Origin: Bacteroidales bacterium
GTDB lineage: Bacteria; Bacteroidota; Bacteroidia; Bacteroidales; Lentimicrobiaceae
NCBI GenBank assembly: GCA_016788045.1
Contig: JAEUTG010000036.1
Coordinates: 1 to 64,000 of the forward strand
Direction of reading: 5' to 3'
DNA length: 64,000 bases
The translations under genes were made by a program, and so were the position numbers. Below the pieces are notes generated by a model. That model ran no database searches. It was not told the DNA's origin and saw only the letters and a program-made list of their open reading frames with translations. Below are positions 1 through 9,113 of this stretch, one piece after another (the stretch's first letter is position 1; every line of letters starts with the position of its first letter).

Positions 1-42
1 GTCGTGGAACCTGTAACAATATCCGGTTCACAATAGCTTGTC

Positions 43-303
43 CGACCCCGCCGGGGTCGCCAACCTATCCGGAATCGCTATTTCTATATACATGCGACCC
101 CTCCGGGGTCGGAGACTATTCTTCAGAGCAAATATCCGGACTCCGGAGAAGCCAAAAGATGACAAAAAGCGGGAATAAACTGAGCGTTTAAAGCCCGAAG
201 GGCCCGGAAACCACATTTCAGAACAACTTCACCTGACTCCGGAGGAGTCAAATGTTTGTAGAAAGCATGATGTGAAAGTGTATATACGACCCCGGAGGGG
301 TCG
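43..303. repeat. Cluster of REP-like 17-bp palindromes
   Basis: Perfect palindromes sit at 43-59 (CGACCCCGCCGGGGTCG), 95-111 (CGACCCC-TCC-GGGGTCG), 234-250 (TGACTCC-GGA-GGAGTCA) and 287-303 (CGACCCC-GGA-GGGGTCG). A degenerate copy lies near 138-153, and a loosely related CCGAAGGGCC element near 194-204. The copies at 234 and 287 are both followed by AATGTTT, so the repeat unit extends past the dyad. A 7-bp stem with a variable 1-3 base centre, repeated in an intergenic region, resembles bacterial REP elements. No transposase is visible in the window. Confidence 0.8.
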
Positions 304-333
304 AATGTTTATTCATTACGGAATATTAAGCAG

Positions 334-363
334 AAAATCCCGGAACCTAAGCACCGGGATTTT
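334..363. terminator. Hairpin terminator downstream of the DUF2723 gene
   Basis: AAAATCCCGG (334-343) pairs perfectly with CCGGGATTTT (354-363) across a 10-base loop. Both ends carry a T run in the appropriate direction, so it could work on either strand. It lies about 37 bases beyond the stop of the minus-strand gene ending at 401, which it most likely terminates. Confidence 0.75.
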
Positions 364-400
364 TCTAAACTTATATAACGAAACAGGAATCTGCGAAATT

Positions 401-3400
401 CTAGTTAAAGAGGTCCTTATACTCAGCAGGGATCATATACATGCGTGATTTGAACTCTTTCAGCATATCCTCCTGTCCATATTTTTTACCATATTCCCAG
501 ATGCGTGCCATAACGGCAAATGCCTGCATCATATCGTCCTCGTAATAGCTGCTGAATTCAGGGCTAACCGATGTATAATAGGTGATGTTGGCAAGGTAAA
601 TATCGGCAAGGTCTTTCGCAAAATTGTTACCTTTCACAATATTGCCTGCCTTATAATAAACTTCGGCAAGCGGAAGCATGTAGTAATCAAAAGTCATCTT
701 CTCATTGGGAAACTCTGACAAACACTTATCGGCAACGGCAATGGCTTCTGCATTTTTTCCTTTGTTCACCAGGGCCTGGGCCAGACGCATAAAGTTCTGC
801 TTATGCATCATGGCGTTGCGGTAGCTTTCCCTGTCAACATATACGCCGGGCTGATTCAGGTTGCCCCATTTGCATTTGTTCATCAGGATATCGTAAGATG
901 CTTCTGTATCCACACCACCGAGTCCGGGAATGTATTCCTCAGCCGGTACGGGGATAAACTTGTACACCACACCGGTCTGGTGGCAATACTTATCAATGCC
1001 CAGCACTTTATTCACACTCGACGGACTGGCAAAATACAACGGGCGTTCCCAGTTGTTGCTTGCAAGGAAGTCGAGCAGCATCAGGTCGTTTTTGTAGAGG
1101 TAATTCGACTTAATCTCCCATTCAACTGCCGGAACGATGCGATCCGCCATGTAGGCCGGAACGATGCCGTTCTGCACCGCCCTTGCTGAGTCAACGGTGA
1201 GCCTGACCTTACGGGCCGGGAAATAGTTGATGCTTTCGCCACTCTGAAGGGTTATTTTACTCCTGTCGGATTCATCGGCGATAAAATCAACGATCTCCTT
1301 CAGTTCAAACTGCTGTCCGCCACCACGGTCAAAAAACGGGATAAACTCGTTGACTCCTTTGTTGTATTGTTTTGGTGTGAGTGTGAACTTCAGTGGTTCG
1401 GAGTTATAGATTTTTCGGGCCAGCTGATGCACATACCAGTCGCCTGAAGCCAGCATATAATTCACTACCCTGATGTCAGTTCTCAGACCTTCAACCTCCT
1501 GGGCATACCAGAGCGGGAAGGTATCGTTATCGCCATTGGTAATCAGCACGGCATTCGGCGCACAGGAATTGAGGTAATTTGCGGCAAAATCGCGGGCAGC
1601 AAATTTGTTGCTCCGGTTGTGGTCGTCCCAGTTCTCACTGGCCATAACCCCGGGTACCAGAACTGTACAGACTGCTGTTACAGCCACAGCTGAAATCGCC
1701 GGTGATAGTTTTTTACTCAGCAGATCATACAGGGAGAGTACACCAAAACCTATCCAGATGGCAAAGGCATAAAACGAGCCCGCGTAAGCATAATCCCGTT
1801 CCCTGGGCTGGAAGGGGGTCTGATTGAGGTAGAGCACGATTGCGATACCGGTCATAAAGAAGAGCAATGCCACGACCACTCCATCCTTGTAGTTTTTGTT
1901 AAAATGGAAAAACATCCCGATCATCCCCAGAATGAGGGGCAGCAGGTAGTATCTGTTACGGGCCGGGCTTTCCATACTTCTGGGAAGATCGCTTTGGGAA
2001 CCAAGCCGCGAATCATCCAGGAAACTGATGCCACTGATCCAGTTACCATCGGTGACGCCGCCATGCCCTTCAATATCATTCTGGCGTCCGGCAAAGTTCC
2101 ACATAAAATAACGGAAATACATGTGGCCCAGCTGGTAGCGGAAGAAGAACCGGAGATTCTCTGTGAAGGTCGGCCTGATCAGTGTTTCTGATTGTCCTTC
2201 GTTGTTCTGTGCGGTAATCGGAACTCCCTTGACCTTACCCCAGCTTTGATAAGCTTTGACATGGTTATCCTGCGGACTGTACATTCGGGGGAAAATGGTG
2301 GTAAACCGCGGATCGTAATTTGCCTCTGAGCCTTTGCGTTCATCGGTGATCACATATTTTCCCTTTTCTGAATCACGGATGTAGATCGGGTTGCCATCGG
2401 AATAGGGATTCGAAGGATCAAGGGGAGCACTGTAGTATTGACCGTGAAAAATCGGCCATGATCCATACTGCTCACGGTTGAGGTACGACAGCAGACTGAT
2501 GGCGTCGTCGGGGCTGTTTTCATTGATGGGGGTATTGGTGTTTGCCCTGATAACCAGCATCAGAAAGGATGAATACCCGATAAGGATGAAGGTGATGGCC
2601 AGAAAGGCAGTATTGGCGATCAGCTTTCCACGCTTGCGCGTATACCGGATACCAAAAACCAGAAGACCAATGATAAGGGCAAAATAAAACACAGTCCCCG
2701 AGTTGAACGGCAATCCGAATGTATTGACAAAGAGCAGCTCAAAACGTGCCGACAGATCAACCACCCATGGAATGATGATGTACATGATAAAGACCAGCAG
2801 AAAGACCGATACCAGTGCCGTAATAATTGTTCCTTTGGGAGTAGGCTTATACTTTTTATAGTAATAGATAAATGCAATAGCGGGTATGGCGAGCAGGTTG
2901 AGGAGGTGCACCCCGATAGAAAGACCGACCAGATAGGCTATAAGGATAATCCAGCGCACAGCGTGTTTCTCTTCTGACTGATCTTCCCATTTGAGGATGG
3001 CCCAGAAAACGATGGCTGTAAAAAACGAAGACATGGCATACACCTCACCTTCGACGGCTGAAAACCAGAACGAATCGCTGAATGTATAGGCTAGGGCACC
3101 AACCAGACCACTGCCCAAAATAGCATACAACTGGCCATTGGTAATCTCATTGTCTTTAACCACAATCTTCCTGGCCATGTGGGTGATGGTCCAGAACAGA
3201 AAAAGAATCGTGAATGCACTGACAAGGGCCGACATCAGATTGATCATGAGGGCAACATTGGCTGTATCGCCCATGGCAAACAATGAGAAAATCCGGCCTG
3301 CCATCTGAAACAGGGGCGCTCCAGGAGGATGACCTACCTGCAACTTGAAAGCTGTTGCTATGTACTCACCACAGTCCCACCAGCTGGCGGTAGGCTCAAC

Positions 3401-3478
3401 AGTAAGGGTGTAAACAACAGCGGCAATGGCAAAACTGATCCATCCGAAAATGTTGTTAAGCTGTTTGTAATTTTTCAT
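401..3478 (-). CDS. DUF2723 family membrane protein (TMEM260-like)
   Basis: A 1025-residue protein with many hydrophobic segments in its first two thirds and a soluble, TPR-like helical C-terminal third. The N-terminus carries the DUF2723 signature: ASWWDCGEY at residues 31-39, with D35 and E38, followed by the conserved VGHPPGAPLF. An acidic pair in the first extracytoplasmic loop is the layout of GT-C glycosyltransferases that use lipid-linked sugars. The animal relative TMEM260 is a protein O-mannosyltransferase. The bacterial donor and acceptor are not established, so an envelope glycosyltransferase role is inference. The ATG at 3478 precedes the first membrane segment. The gene stands alone. 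Confidence 0.85.
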   Translation of the reverse strand: MKNYKQLNNIFGWISFAIAAVVYTLTVEPTASWWDCGEYIATAFKLQVGHPPGAPLFQMAGRIFSLFAMGDTANVALMINLMSALVSAFTILFLFWTITHMARKIVVKDNEITNGQLYAILGSGLVGALAYTFSDSFWFSAVEGEVYAMSSFFTAIVFWAILKWEDQSEEKHAVRWIILIAYLVGLSIGVHLLNLLAIPAIAFIYYYKKYKPTPKGTIITALVSVFLLVFIMYIIIPWVVDLSARFELLFVNTFGLPFNSGTVFYFALIIGLLVFGIRYTRKRGKLIANTAFLAITFILIGYSSFLMLVIRANTNTPINENSPDDAISLLSYLNREQYGSWPIFHGQYYSAPLDPSNPYSDGNPIYIRDSEKGKYVITDERKGSEANYDPRFTTIFPRMYSPQDNHVKAYQSWGKVKGVPITAQNNEGQSETLIRPTFTENLRFFFRYQLGHMYFRYFMWNFAGRQNDIEGHGGVTDGNWISGISFLDDSRLGSQSDLPRSMESPARNRYYLLPLILGMIGMFFHFNKNYKDGVVVALLFFMTGIAIVLYLNQTPFQPRERDYAYAGSFYAFAIWIGFGVLSLYDLLSKKLSPAISAVAVTAVCTVLVPGVMASENWDDHNRSNKFAARDFAANYLNSCAPNAVLITNGDNDTFPLWYAQEVEGLRTDIRVVNYMLASGDWYVHQLARKIYNSEPLKFTLTPKQYNKGVNEFIPFFDRGGGQQFELKEIVDFIADESDRSKITLQSGESINYFPARKVRLTVDSARAVQNGIVPAYMADRIVPAVEWEIKSNYLYKNDLMLLDFLASNNWERPLYFASPSSVNKVLGIDKYCHQTGVVYKFIPVPAEEYIPGLGGVDTEASYDILMNKCKWGNLNQPGVYVDRESYRNAMMHKQNFMRLAQALVNKGKNAEAIAVADKCLSEFPNEKMTFDYYMLPLAEVYYKAGNIVKGNNFAKDLADIYLANITYYTSVSPEFSSYYEDDMMQAFAVMARIWEYGKKYGQEDMLKEFKSRMYMIPAEYKDLFN

Positions 3479-3873
3479 GCCTGGTATGTGAAAGTTAAAT
3501 GTTGCTGTTTATGGTAATTTTATCAGATACTGAATACAAAGGGTGAACACCTTTATCTGCAGCTGAAATGCTATAACACTGTTGCTGAGTTATTGTAAAC
3601 TTGCCTGCATGCAGTCACGCGATTACAGAGGAAACTGATATTCAACAGCTTATATCACCAACCGCAAAAAACGGCATTGTTAAAACAGTCAGCCGGTCAG
3701 CACCTGCTGAAGCGGGGCGAAGTTAATCATTTTGAACGAACTCTATACCAGTCTGAATCACATAAAGTGTTAATGAAATGAAAATGATTAACGTCTATAT
3801 GCCAATGTTTTAAAGGTATTAGTTTTGTAATTAAAAAAAAATACCTATTTTTGCACACCTTTTTAAGGGAGTC
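3479..3873. other. Intergenic region between DUF2723 gene and tRNA-Gln
   Basis: About 395 bases without a credible gene between a minus-strand gene and a plus-strand tRNA. The last 50 bases hold the tRNA promoter. A short imperfect dyad, AAAGGGTG-AA-CACCTTT, lies around 3538-3554, but I cannot assign it a function. I found no clear promoter for the minus-strand gene. Confidence 0.5.
3824..3853 (+). promoter_or_regulatory. Bacteroidota-type promoter for tRNA-Gln
   Basis: TTTG at 3824-3827 and TATTTTTG (TAnnTTTG) at 3846-3853, separated by 18 bases. Both elements match the primary-sigma consensus of the phylum (-33 and -7). The predicted start falls about 15 bases before the tRNA. Confidence 0.75.
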
Positions 3874-3945
3874 TGTCCGATAGTGTAATGGTAACACGTC
3901 TGATTTTGGTTCAGAAGACTCTAGGTTCGAGCCCTAGTCGGACAA
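3874..3945 (+). tRNA. tRNA-Gln (anticodon TTG)
   Basis: A complete cloverleaf can be drawn. The acceptor TGTCCGA (3874-3880) pairs with TCGGACA (3938-3944). The anticodon stem TCTGA/TCAGA encloses loop TTTTGGT with anticodon TTG at 3906-3908. The T arm is CTAGG-TTCGAGC-CCTAG (3921-3937). CCA is not encoded. The tRNA lies directly upstream of rimP-nusA-infB. In E. coli a different tRNA gene (metY, initiator Met) holds the equivalent place ahead of the same three genes. Confidence 0.95.
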
Positions 3946-4005
3946 CTGATTGGATCCTATCGCCTGCCGTGCCTGTGCCGGTTTGTTTTCTGGCGAAACG
4001 ATAGT

Positions 4006-4031
4006 GAGGGGACTGATTTGTCCCCTCTTTT
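4006..4031 (+). terminator. Terminator or attenuator between tRNA-Gln and rimP
   Basis: GAGGGGAC (4006-4013) pairs perfectly with GTCCCCTC (4020-4027) across the loop TGATTT, followed by TTTT. It is a textbook intrinsic terminator, but it ends only 15 bases before the rimP start codon. No promoter fits between it and rimP. Transcription of the operon should therefore pass through this hairpin, by read-through or antitermination. Confidence 0.75.
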
Positions 4032-4046
4032 GTTAAACATACTGAA

Positions 4047-4496
4047 ATGATAACAGCAGAAGAAATTCGGTCAACCGTTGAGCAAAAGCTTGAAAACACT
4101 GATAAATTTGTGGTGGAAATCAAGGTAAAGCCCGGCAACCACATCACCGTGCTGCTCGACAGTGATACCCACATCACTATCGACGACTGCGCATTGATTA
4201 CCAGGCATATAGAATCTGTTTACAACAGAGAGGAAGAAGATTACGACCTGGTTGTTTCATCTGCCGGAATTGATCAGCCTTACAGACTGCTTCGGCAATA
4301 TGTAAAAAATATCGGACGCGAAGTCGAGGTTTCTCTGACTGACAAAACCAGGTTTACCGGAAAACTGGTTGCCGCTGATTCAACAGGGATCAAAGTTTAC
4401 CGGAAAACCAAAGTGAAAAAGGTAGAAACCGAGGAAACGAGGGAAATTCCCTTTTCTGATATCAAACAAACCAAAGAGATCATCTCTTTCAAATAA
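4047..4496 (+). CDS. rimP: Ribosome maturation factor RimP
   Basis: A 149-residue protein of the normal RimP length, needed for maturation of the 30S subunit in the cytoplasm. The N-terminal alpha/beta domain contains the family region around VVSSAGIDQPYR (about residues 69-81; the family consensus is VSSPGLDRPL). The C-terminal part, roughly residues 90-149, is the Sm-like barrel. It is first in the conserved rimP-nusA-infB cluster, with 38 bases to nusA. A terminator-like hairpin lies 15 bases upstream of the ATG. Confidence 0.93.
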   Translation: MITAEEIRSTVEQKLENTDKFVVEIKVKPGNHITVLLDSDTHITIDDCALITRHIESVYNREEEDYDLVVSSAGIDQPYRLLRQYVKNIGREVEVSLTDKTRFTGKLVAADSTGIKVYRKTKVKKVETEETREIPFSDIKQTKEIISFK

Positions 4497-4534
4497 ATCA
4501 ATCATCATCTGTTACAGCGAACAACTTTAAACAA

Positions 4535-5770
4535 ATGGAACATATCAATTTAGTCGAAACCTTCTCCGAATTCAAGGAGTTTAAAAACATCGACCGTGAA
4601 ACCATGATGCGCATCATCGAAGATGTTTTCAGGCACATGCTGATCAAGAAACACGGCTCTGATGAAAATTTCAATGTTATTGTCAACATCGACAAAGGCG
4701 ACCTTGAAATCTGGAGAAACCGCGAAATTGTTGATGATGGAGCAGTTGAAGACGATAACCGTCAGATTGCCTATTCAGAAGCCATTAAAATTGAACCTGA
4801 TTTTGAGGTAGGTGAAGAGGTTTCTGAAGAAATCAAGATGAAGGATTTCGGAAGACGTGAGATTCTCACCATCCGGCAGAACCTCATGGCCAAAATTCAG
4901 GAATTTGAAAAAGACAATATTTTCAAAAAATACAAAGAGAAAATCGGGGAAATCATCACCGGTGAAGTTTATCAGGTGTGGAAAAAGGAGATACTTGTCC
5001 TTGATGATGAGTACATTGAGCTCACCCTTCCACGTTCCGAACAGATCCCTTCCGATTTTTACCGCAAAGGTGATACCATCAGGGCGGTGGTTTCAAAAGT
5101 TGATATGCGCAACAACACACCGGTTATTGTGCTCTCGCGCACTTCACCGGCATTTCTTGAGCGGCTTTTCGAGGCTGAAGTTCCTGAAGTTTATGATGGC
5201 CTGATTACCATCCGCAACATTGTGAGGGTTCCCGGTGAACGGGCAAAACTGGCCGTTGAGAGTTACGACGACCGCATCGACCCGGTGGGTGCCTGTGTGG
5301 GTATGAAAGGTTCGAGAATTCACGGCATTGTTCGCGAACTGCGCAACGAAAACATCGATGTAATCAACTTTACCAGCAACCCTTCACTGTATATCACCAG
5401 GGCACTGAGTCCGGCTAAAATCTCTTCAATTTCTATCAACGAAAGCACCAAAAGGGCTGATGTTTATATGAAACCCGATCAGGTTTCCCTCGCAATCGGT
5501 AAGGGTGGATACAACATCAAACTGGCCAGCAAACTTACCGGCTATGAGATAGACGTTTACCGTGACACTGATTATGACAATGAAGATGTTGACATTCAGG
5601 AATTTGCCGACGAAATTGATCAGTGGATCATCGATGAACTGAAAGCCATCGGCTGTGATACAGCCCGCAGTGTGCTTGATCTGAGTATCGAAGAACTTGT
5701 CACAAGAACCGACCTTGAAGAAGAAACCATCAAAGAAGTTATCAGGATTCTGCGTGCGGAATTTGAATAG
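4535..5770 (+). CDS. nusA: Transcription termination/antitermination factor NusA
   Basis: A 411-residue RNA polymerase-binding protein that influences pausing, termination and antitermination. Order of parts: N-terminal polymerase-binding domain (about 1-125), S1 domain (about 130-200, starting near GEIITGEVYQVWKKE), then two KH domains (about 215-350), with GMKGSRIHGIVREL and AIGKGGYNIKLASKL as the KH loops. A short acidic helical tail with one helix-hairpin-helix-like segment follows. The length fits forms lacking the long double C-terminal repeat of enteric NusA. It lies between rimP and infB and is probably cotranscribed with them. Confidence 0.95.
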   Translation: MEHINLVETFSEFKEFKNIDRETMMRIIEDVFRHMLIKKHGSDENFNVIVNIDKGDLEIWRNREIVDDGAVEDDNRQIAYSEAIKIEPDFEVGEEVSEEIKMKDFGRREILTIRQNLMAKIQEFEKDNIFKKYKEKIGEIITGEVYQVWKKEILVLDDEYIELTLPRSEQIPSDFYRKGDTIRAVVSKVDMRNNTPVIVLSRTSPAFLERLFEAEVPEVYDGLITIRNIVRVPGERAKLAVESYDDRIDPVGACVGMKGSRIHGIVRELRNENIDVINFTSNPSLYITRALSPAKISSISINESTKRADVYMKPDQVSLAIGKGGYNIKLASKLTGYEIDVYRDTDYDNEDVDIQEFADEIDQWIIDELKAIGCDTARSVLDLSIEELVTRTDLEEETIKEVIRILRAEFE

Positions 5771-5894
5771 AGTACTCTGTTAAAACAAGTGTTAACCAGG
5801 ATTATTCCGGAATTCGCAGGGTTTGAATAACTTAATTAGCGTATTTTTACAGAAAATCCGTCCTAACAAACGGATTGTAACATCAGAATTCAAT

Positions 5895-8800
5895 ATGTCA
5901 GAAGTAAACAAAAGCACAAGACTAGGAAAAGCGGCGCAGGAGTTTAACGTCGGGGTGCCTACTATTGTCGAATTTCTCCATAAAAAGGGGATTAAAATTG
6001 ACAATAACCCCAACACCAAACTCGACCCTGAGGTTTACGCTATGCTGGTAAAAGAGTATCAGCTGGAGAAAAACGTGAAGGAAGTCGCAAAAAAGATTGA
6101 GCTCGAGTACACCCAGCATAAAACATTATCGATCAACGATAAACGCCCTGCTACTGAGGATGAATTCGATGTTGAAAGTGGCCGCAAAGAGTTGTTCATC
6201 CGCAACATGCCACCGGAGCCGGAACCAGCAGCTGTGAAGCCAAAACCGGTTGCTGAAGAAGCACCGGTGAAACCAAAACCTGCCGAACCTAAGCAGGTTA
6301 TTCCGACTGCTCCGCCGACCGCAGAAGAGAAACCTGAGGTTGTTGCTACGGCTGAGGAACCCGTTGCCCCGGTTCTGCCAACCGAAGACAAACCTGTTAA
6401 ACCGGAGCCTGTTGAGGCAAAACAGGAGACTATTGAACCTAAACCGGAGCCAAAACCGGAGCCCGAAGCCAGGGTTGCCGAACCAGCGGCCCCGCACGAT
6501 GATAAAACACTGGCTGAATCAGCATCAGCAACCAGTGTAGCCGAAACCGGCACCGAAGAGCCTGCCCAGATCGGTCAGTTAAAAGTGCTCGGGAAGATGG
6601 ATCTTGATTCACTGAACAAACCAAAATCGAAATCCAAAACTAAATCAAAATCTGATAAAACAGCGGAGGAAACAGCGCCTGCAGCGGAAGAACCCACCAG
6701 TACCGAAGTAAAACCGAAAGATACTCCGGAACCGGCAGTTGATCAGCCTGTTGCCGCTACACCTGCTGAACCGGTTCAACCGGTGGAACAACCAGTTGTT
6801 GCCCAGCCTGAAAAGGAGCCTGTTGTTGAAAAAGAATCCAATTTCATCAAAACAGATTTCAAAAAGCTTGAAGGTGTAACCATCCTGGGTACCATGAAAC
6901 TTCCTGAAGTGAGGAAACCTGAGCCCAAGAAACCGGTTGCCTCCTCTTCTGATGATCTCAACAAATCGAAGAAGAAAAAACGCAAGAGGATCAAAAAGCA
7001 GGGAGAAGAAACCACAGGTCAGAACAGAGAACCCCAGCAGGGCAGCCAGCAATCGCAGGGTACAGGACCGCAGCGAGGCAAACCTCAGCGCGACAAAAAA
7101 GGAAGCCCACGCCGCGAAGCACCGAAAGTTGAACTCACCCCTGAAGATATCCAGAAACAGATCAAAGAAACGCTGCAGCGTTTGAGCGGAGGAGGAAAGT
7201 CAAAAGCCTCAAAACACCGTCGTGAGAAAAGAAGCCTGGTTAGCCAGATGATGGCTGAAGAGGCCCAGAAGATGATTGATGACCAGAAAGTAATTACTGT
7301 AACTGAATTCGTCACAGCCAACGAAATGGCCAGTCTGATGAATGTACAGGTTACCCAGGTTATCTCCACCTGCTTGTCACTCGGACTGTTTGTCTCCATC
7401 AACCAGCGTCTGGATGCAGAAACCATAGTGGTGGTAGCGGATGAATTTGGATTTACAGTGAAGTTTGTCGGACTTGATGCTGCGCATGGTGAAGAGGATG
7501 CTGAGGATACCGACAGCCCCGATGATCTGGAACCAAGGGCCCCGATCGTTACTGTGATGGGTCACGTTGACCATGGTAAGACCTCATTGCTTGACTATAT
7601 CCGCCATTCCAATGTGATTGCCGGAGAGGCCGGAGGGATTACCCAGCACATCGGAGCCTATGAGGTACAGCTTGACAATGGCAAGAAAATTACTTTCCTC
7701 GACACCCCTGGTCACGAAGCGTTTACGGCGATGCGTGCCCGTGGTGCCAAGATTACTGATATTGTAATTATTGTGATTGCAGCAGACGATACCGTGATGC
7801 CGCAGACGATTGAGGCCATCAACCATGCCCAGGCCGCCGGTGTACCCATTGTATTTGCCATCAACAAAATCGATAAAAACAACGCCAATCCGGAGAAAAT
7901 CAAAGAGGAGCTTTCGAAACGCAACATTCTGGTTGAAGACTGGGGAGGTAAATACCAGAGTCAGGAAATTTCAGCCAAAAAAGGTCTGAACGTAGAGCTG
8001 CTGCTTGAAAAAGTATTGCTCGAAGCCGAATTGCTCGAGCTCAAGGCAAACCCCAACAGACTGGCCAGTGGTACAGTGCTTGAATCATCACTTGACAAAG
8101 GAAGAGGTTATGTAGCCAAAATCCTGGTTCAGACAGGGACACTCAAGCCAGGCGACATGGTGTTGGCCGGTACCACCTATGGTAAGGTAAAAGCAATGTA
8201 CAATGAACGGAACATCCCGATCAGGGAAGCCGGACCCAGTACACCATTGCTCCTGCTCGGACTGAGCGGAGCTCCGCTTGCCGGCGACACCTTCAAGGTA
8301 ATGCGCGATGAAAAGGAAGCCAAGAGCATTGCTGCCAAACGTATGCAACTGCAACGTGAGCAGGGTATCCGTACTCAGAAACACATAACCCTGGATGAAA
8401 TCGGACGCCGTATCGCCATCGGAGACTTCAAAGAACTTAACATCATCGTGAAAGGGGATGTGGATGGTTCGGTTGAAGCGCTTTCCGATTCAATGATGAA
8501 ACTCAGCACACCGGAAGTTCAGGTAAACATTATCCACAAATCGGTGGGAGCCGTTACCGAAAGCGATGTATTGCTTGCTTCGGCCTCCAATGCCATTATT
8601 GTCGGATTCCAGGTGAGACCATCACTCAGCGCCAGAAAACTTGCCGAACAGGAGCAGATCGACATCCGCACCTACTCTATCATCTACACAGCCATCAACG
8701 AAATCAAGGCGGCCATCGAAGGTATGCTTTCTCCCGACATCGAAGAGAAGATTGTCTGCAACCTCGAAGTGCGCGAAGCATTCAACATTACCAAAGTGGG

Positions 8801-9041
8801 TACTGTGGCCGGATGTATGGTGCTTGACGGAAAGATTACCCGCAACACCAAAATCAGGATCATCAGGGATGGCATTGTGGTGCATACCGGAGTACTCGGT
8901 TCACTCAAACGCTTCAAGGATGATGTGAAAGAGGTAAGCGCCGGTTATGAATGCGGTCTCAACATCGACAGGTTTAATGATATCAAGGTAAAAGACATCA
9001 TTGAAGGTTATGAAGAGGTTGAAATCAAACGCAAACTGTAA
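5895..9041 (+). CDS. infB: Translation initiation factor IF-2
   Basis: A 1048-residue GTPase that brings initiator tRNA to the ribosome. The start is placed at ATG 5895, giving [17 protein letters not shown], a normal IF2 N-terminal domain. An in-frame TTG at 5823 would add 24 residues unlike the family. Residues about 70-450 form a low-complexity linker rich in Pro, Glu, Lys and Ala, with repeated [13 protein letters not shown] runs. A second IF2N-like domain follows. The G domain starts with GHVDHGKTS (G1, from residue 556) and includes DTPGHEAF (G3) and NKID (G4). Domains II-IV follow. It is last in the operon, before a strong terminator. Confidence 0.96.
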   Translation: MSEVNKSTRLGKAAQEFNVGVPTIVEFLHKKGIKIDNNPNTKLDPEVYAMLVKEYQLEKNVKEVAKKIELEYTQHKTLSINDKRPATEDEFDVESGRKELFIRNMPPEPEPAAVKPKPVAEEAPVKPKPAEPKQVIPTAPPTAEEKPEVVATAEEPVAPVLPTEDKPVKPEPVEAKQETIEPKPEPKPEPEARVAEPAAPHDDKTLAESASATSVAETGTEEPAQIGQLKVLGKMDLDSLNKPKSKSKTKSKSDKTAEETAPAAEEPTSTEVKPKDTPEPAVDQPVAATPAEPVQPVEQPVVAQPEKEPVVEKESNFIKTDFKKLEGVTILGTMKLPEVRKPEPKKPVASSSDDLNKSKKKKRKRIKKQGEETTGQNREPQQGSQQSQGTGPQRGKPQRDKKGSPRREAPKVELTPEDIQKQIKETLQRLSGGGKSKASKHRREKRSLVSQMMAEEAQKMIDDQKVITVTEFVTANEMASLMNVQVTQVISTCLSLGLFVSINQRLDAETIVVVADEFGFTVKFVGLDAAHGEEDAEDTDSPDDLEPRAPIVTVMGHVDHGKTSLLDYIRHSNVIAGEAGGITQHIGAYEVQLDNGKKITFLDTPGHEAFTAMRARGAKITDIVIIVIAADDTVMPQTIEAINHAQAAGVPIVFAINKIDKNNANPEKIKEELSKRNILVEDWGGKYQSQEISAKKGLNVELLLEKVLLEAELLELKANPNRLASGTVLESSLDKGRGYVAKILVQTGTLKPGDMVLAGTTYGKVKAMYNERNIPIREAGPSTPLLLLGLSGAPLAGDTFKVMRDEKEAKSIAAKRMQLQREQGIRTQKHITLDEIGRRIAIGDFKELNIIVKGDVDGSVEALSDSMMKLSTPEVQVNIIHKSVGAVTESDVLLASASNAIIVGFQVRPSLSARKLAEQEQIDIRTYSIIYTAINEIKAAIEGMLSPDIEEKIVCNLEVREAFNITKVGTVAGCMVLDGKITRNTKIRIIRDGIVVHTGVLGSLKRFKDDVKEVSAGYECGLNIDRFNDIKVKDIIEGYEEVEIKRKL

Positions 9042-9058
9042 TTCTTACTTCAGCGATA

Positions 9059-9096
9059 AAAATCAAAGGCTGCCCCGAAAGGCAGCCTTTGATTTT
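9059..9096. terminator. Bidirectional terminator between infB and sod
   Basis: AAAATCAAAGGCTGCC (9059-9074) is perfectly complementary to the arm at 9081-9096, a 16-bp stem with loop CCGAAA. The arm ends in a run of T and the opposite arm starts in A, so it can stop both infB and the convergent superoxide dismutase gene. Confidence 0.92.
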
Positions 9097-9113
9097 TTGT
9101 ATTACATCCGGAA

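Larger units (their letters stand above)
1..400. other. Gene-free left edge with palindrome cluster
   Basis: I see no credible gene in this stretch. It holds four perfect 17-bp GC-rich palindromes, at least one degenerate copy (about 138-153), and a hairpin terminator at 334-363. The reading frame crossing 28-216 is made mostly of these palindromes and is not convincing as a gene. The region lies just beyond the 3' end of the DUF2723 gene. Confidence 0.7.

Noticed and set aside
28..216. Small minus-strand reading frame across the left-edge palindromes
   Set aside because: Much of it is palindrome sequence translated, with no recognisable protein pattern; the repeats explain the open frame.
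43..303. CRISPR-like array
   Set aside because: Units are only 17 bases, palindromic, irregularly spaced and in both orientations; no cas genes are present.
5823..5894. Earlier TTG start of infB
   Set aside because: The 24 added residues do not resemble IF-2; ATG 5895 begins the known N-terminal domain.
6059..7052. Minus-strand open frames opposite the infB linker
   Set aside because: They mirror the Pro/Glu/Lys/Ala-rich linker codons and have low-complexity Ser/Gly/Phe/Arg content; infB is certain.
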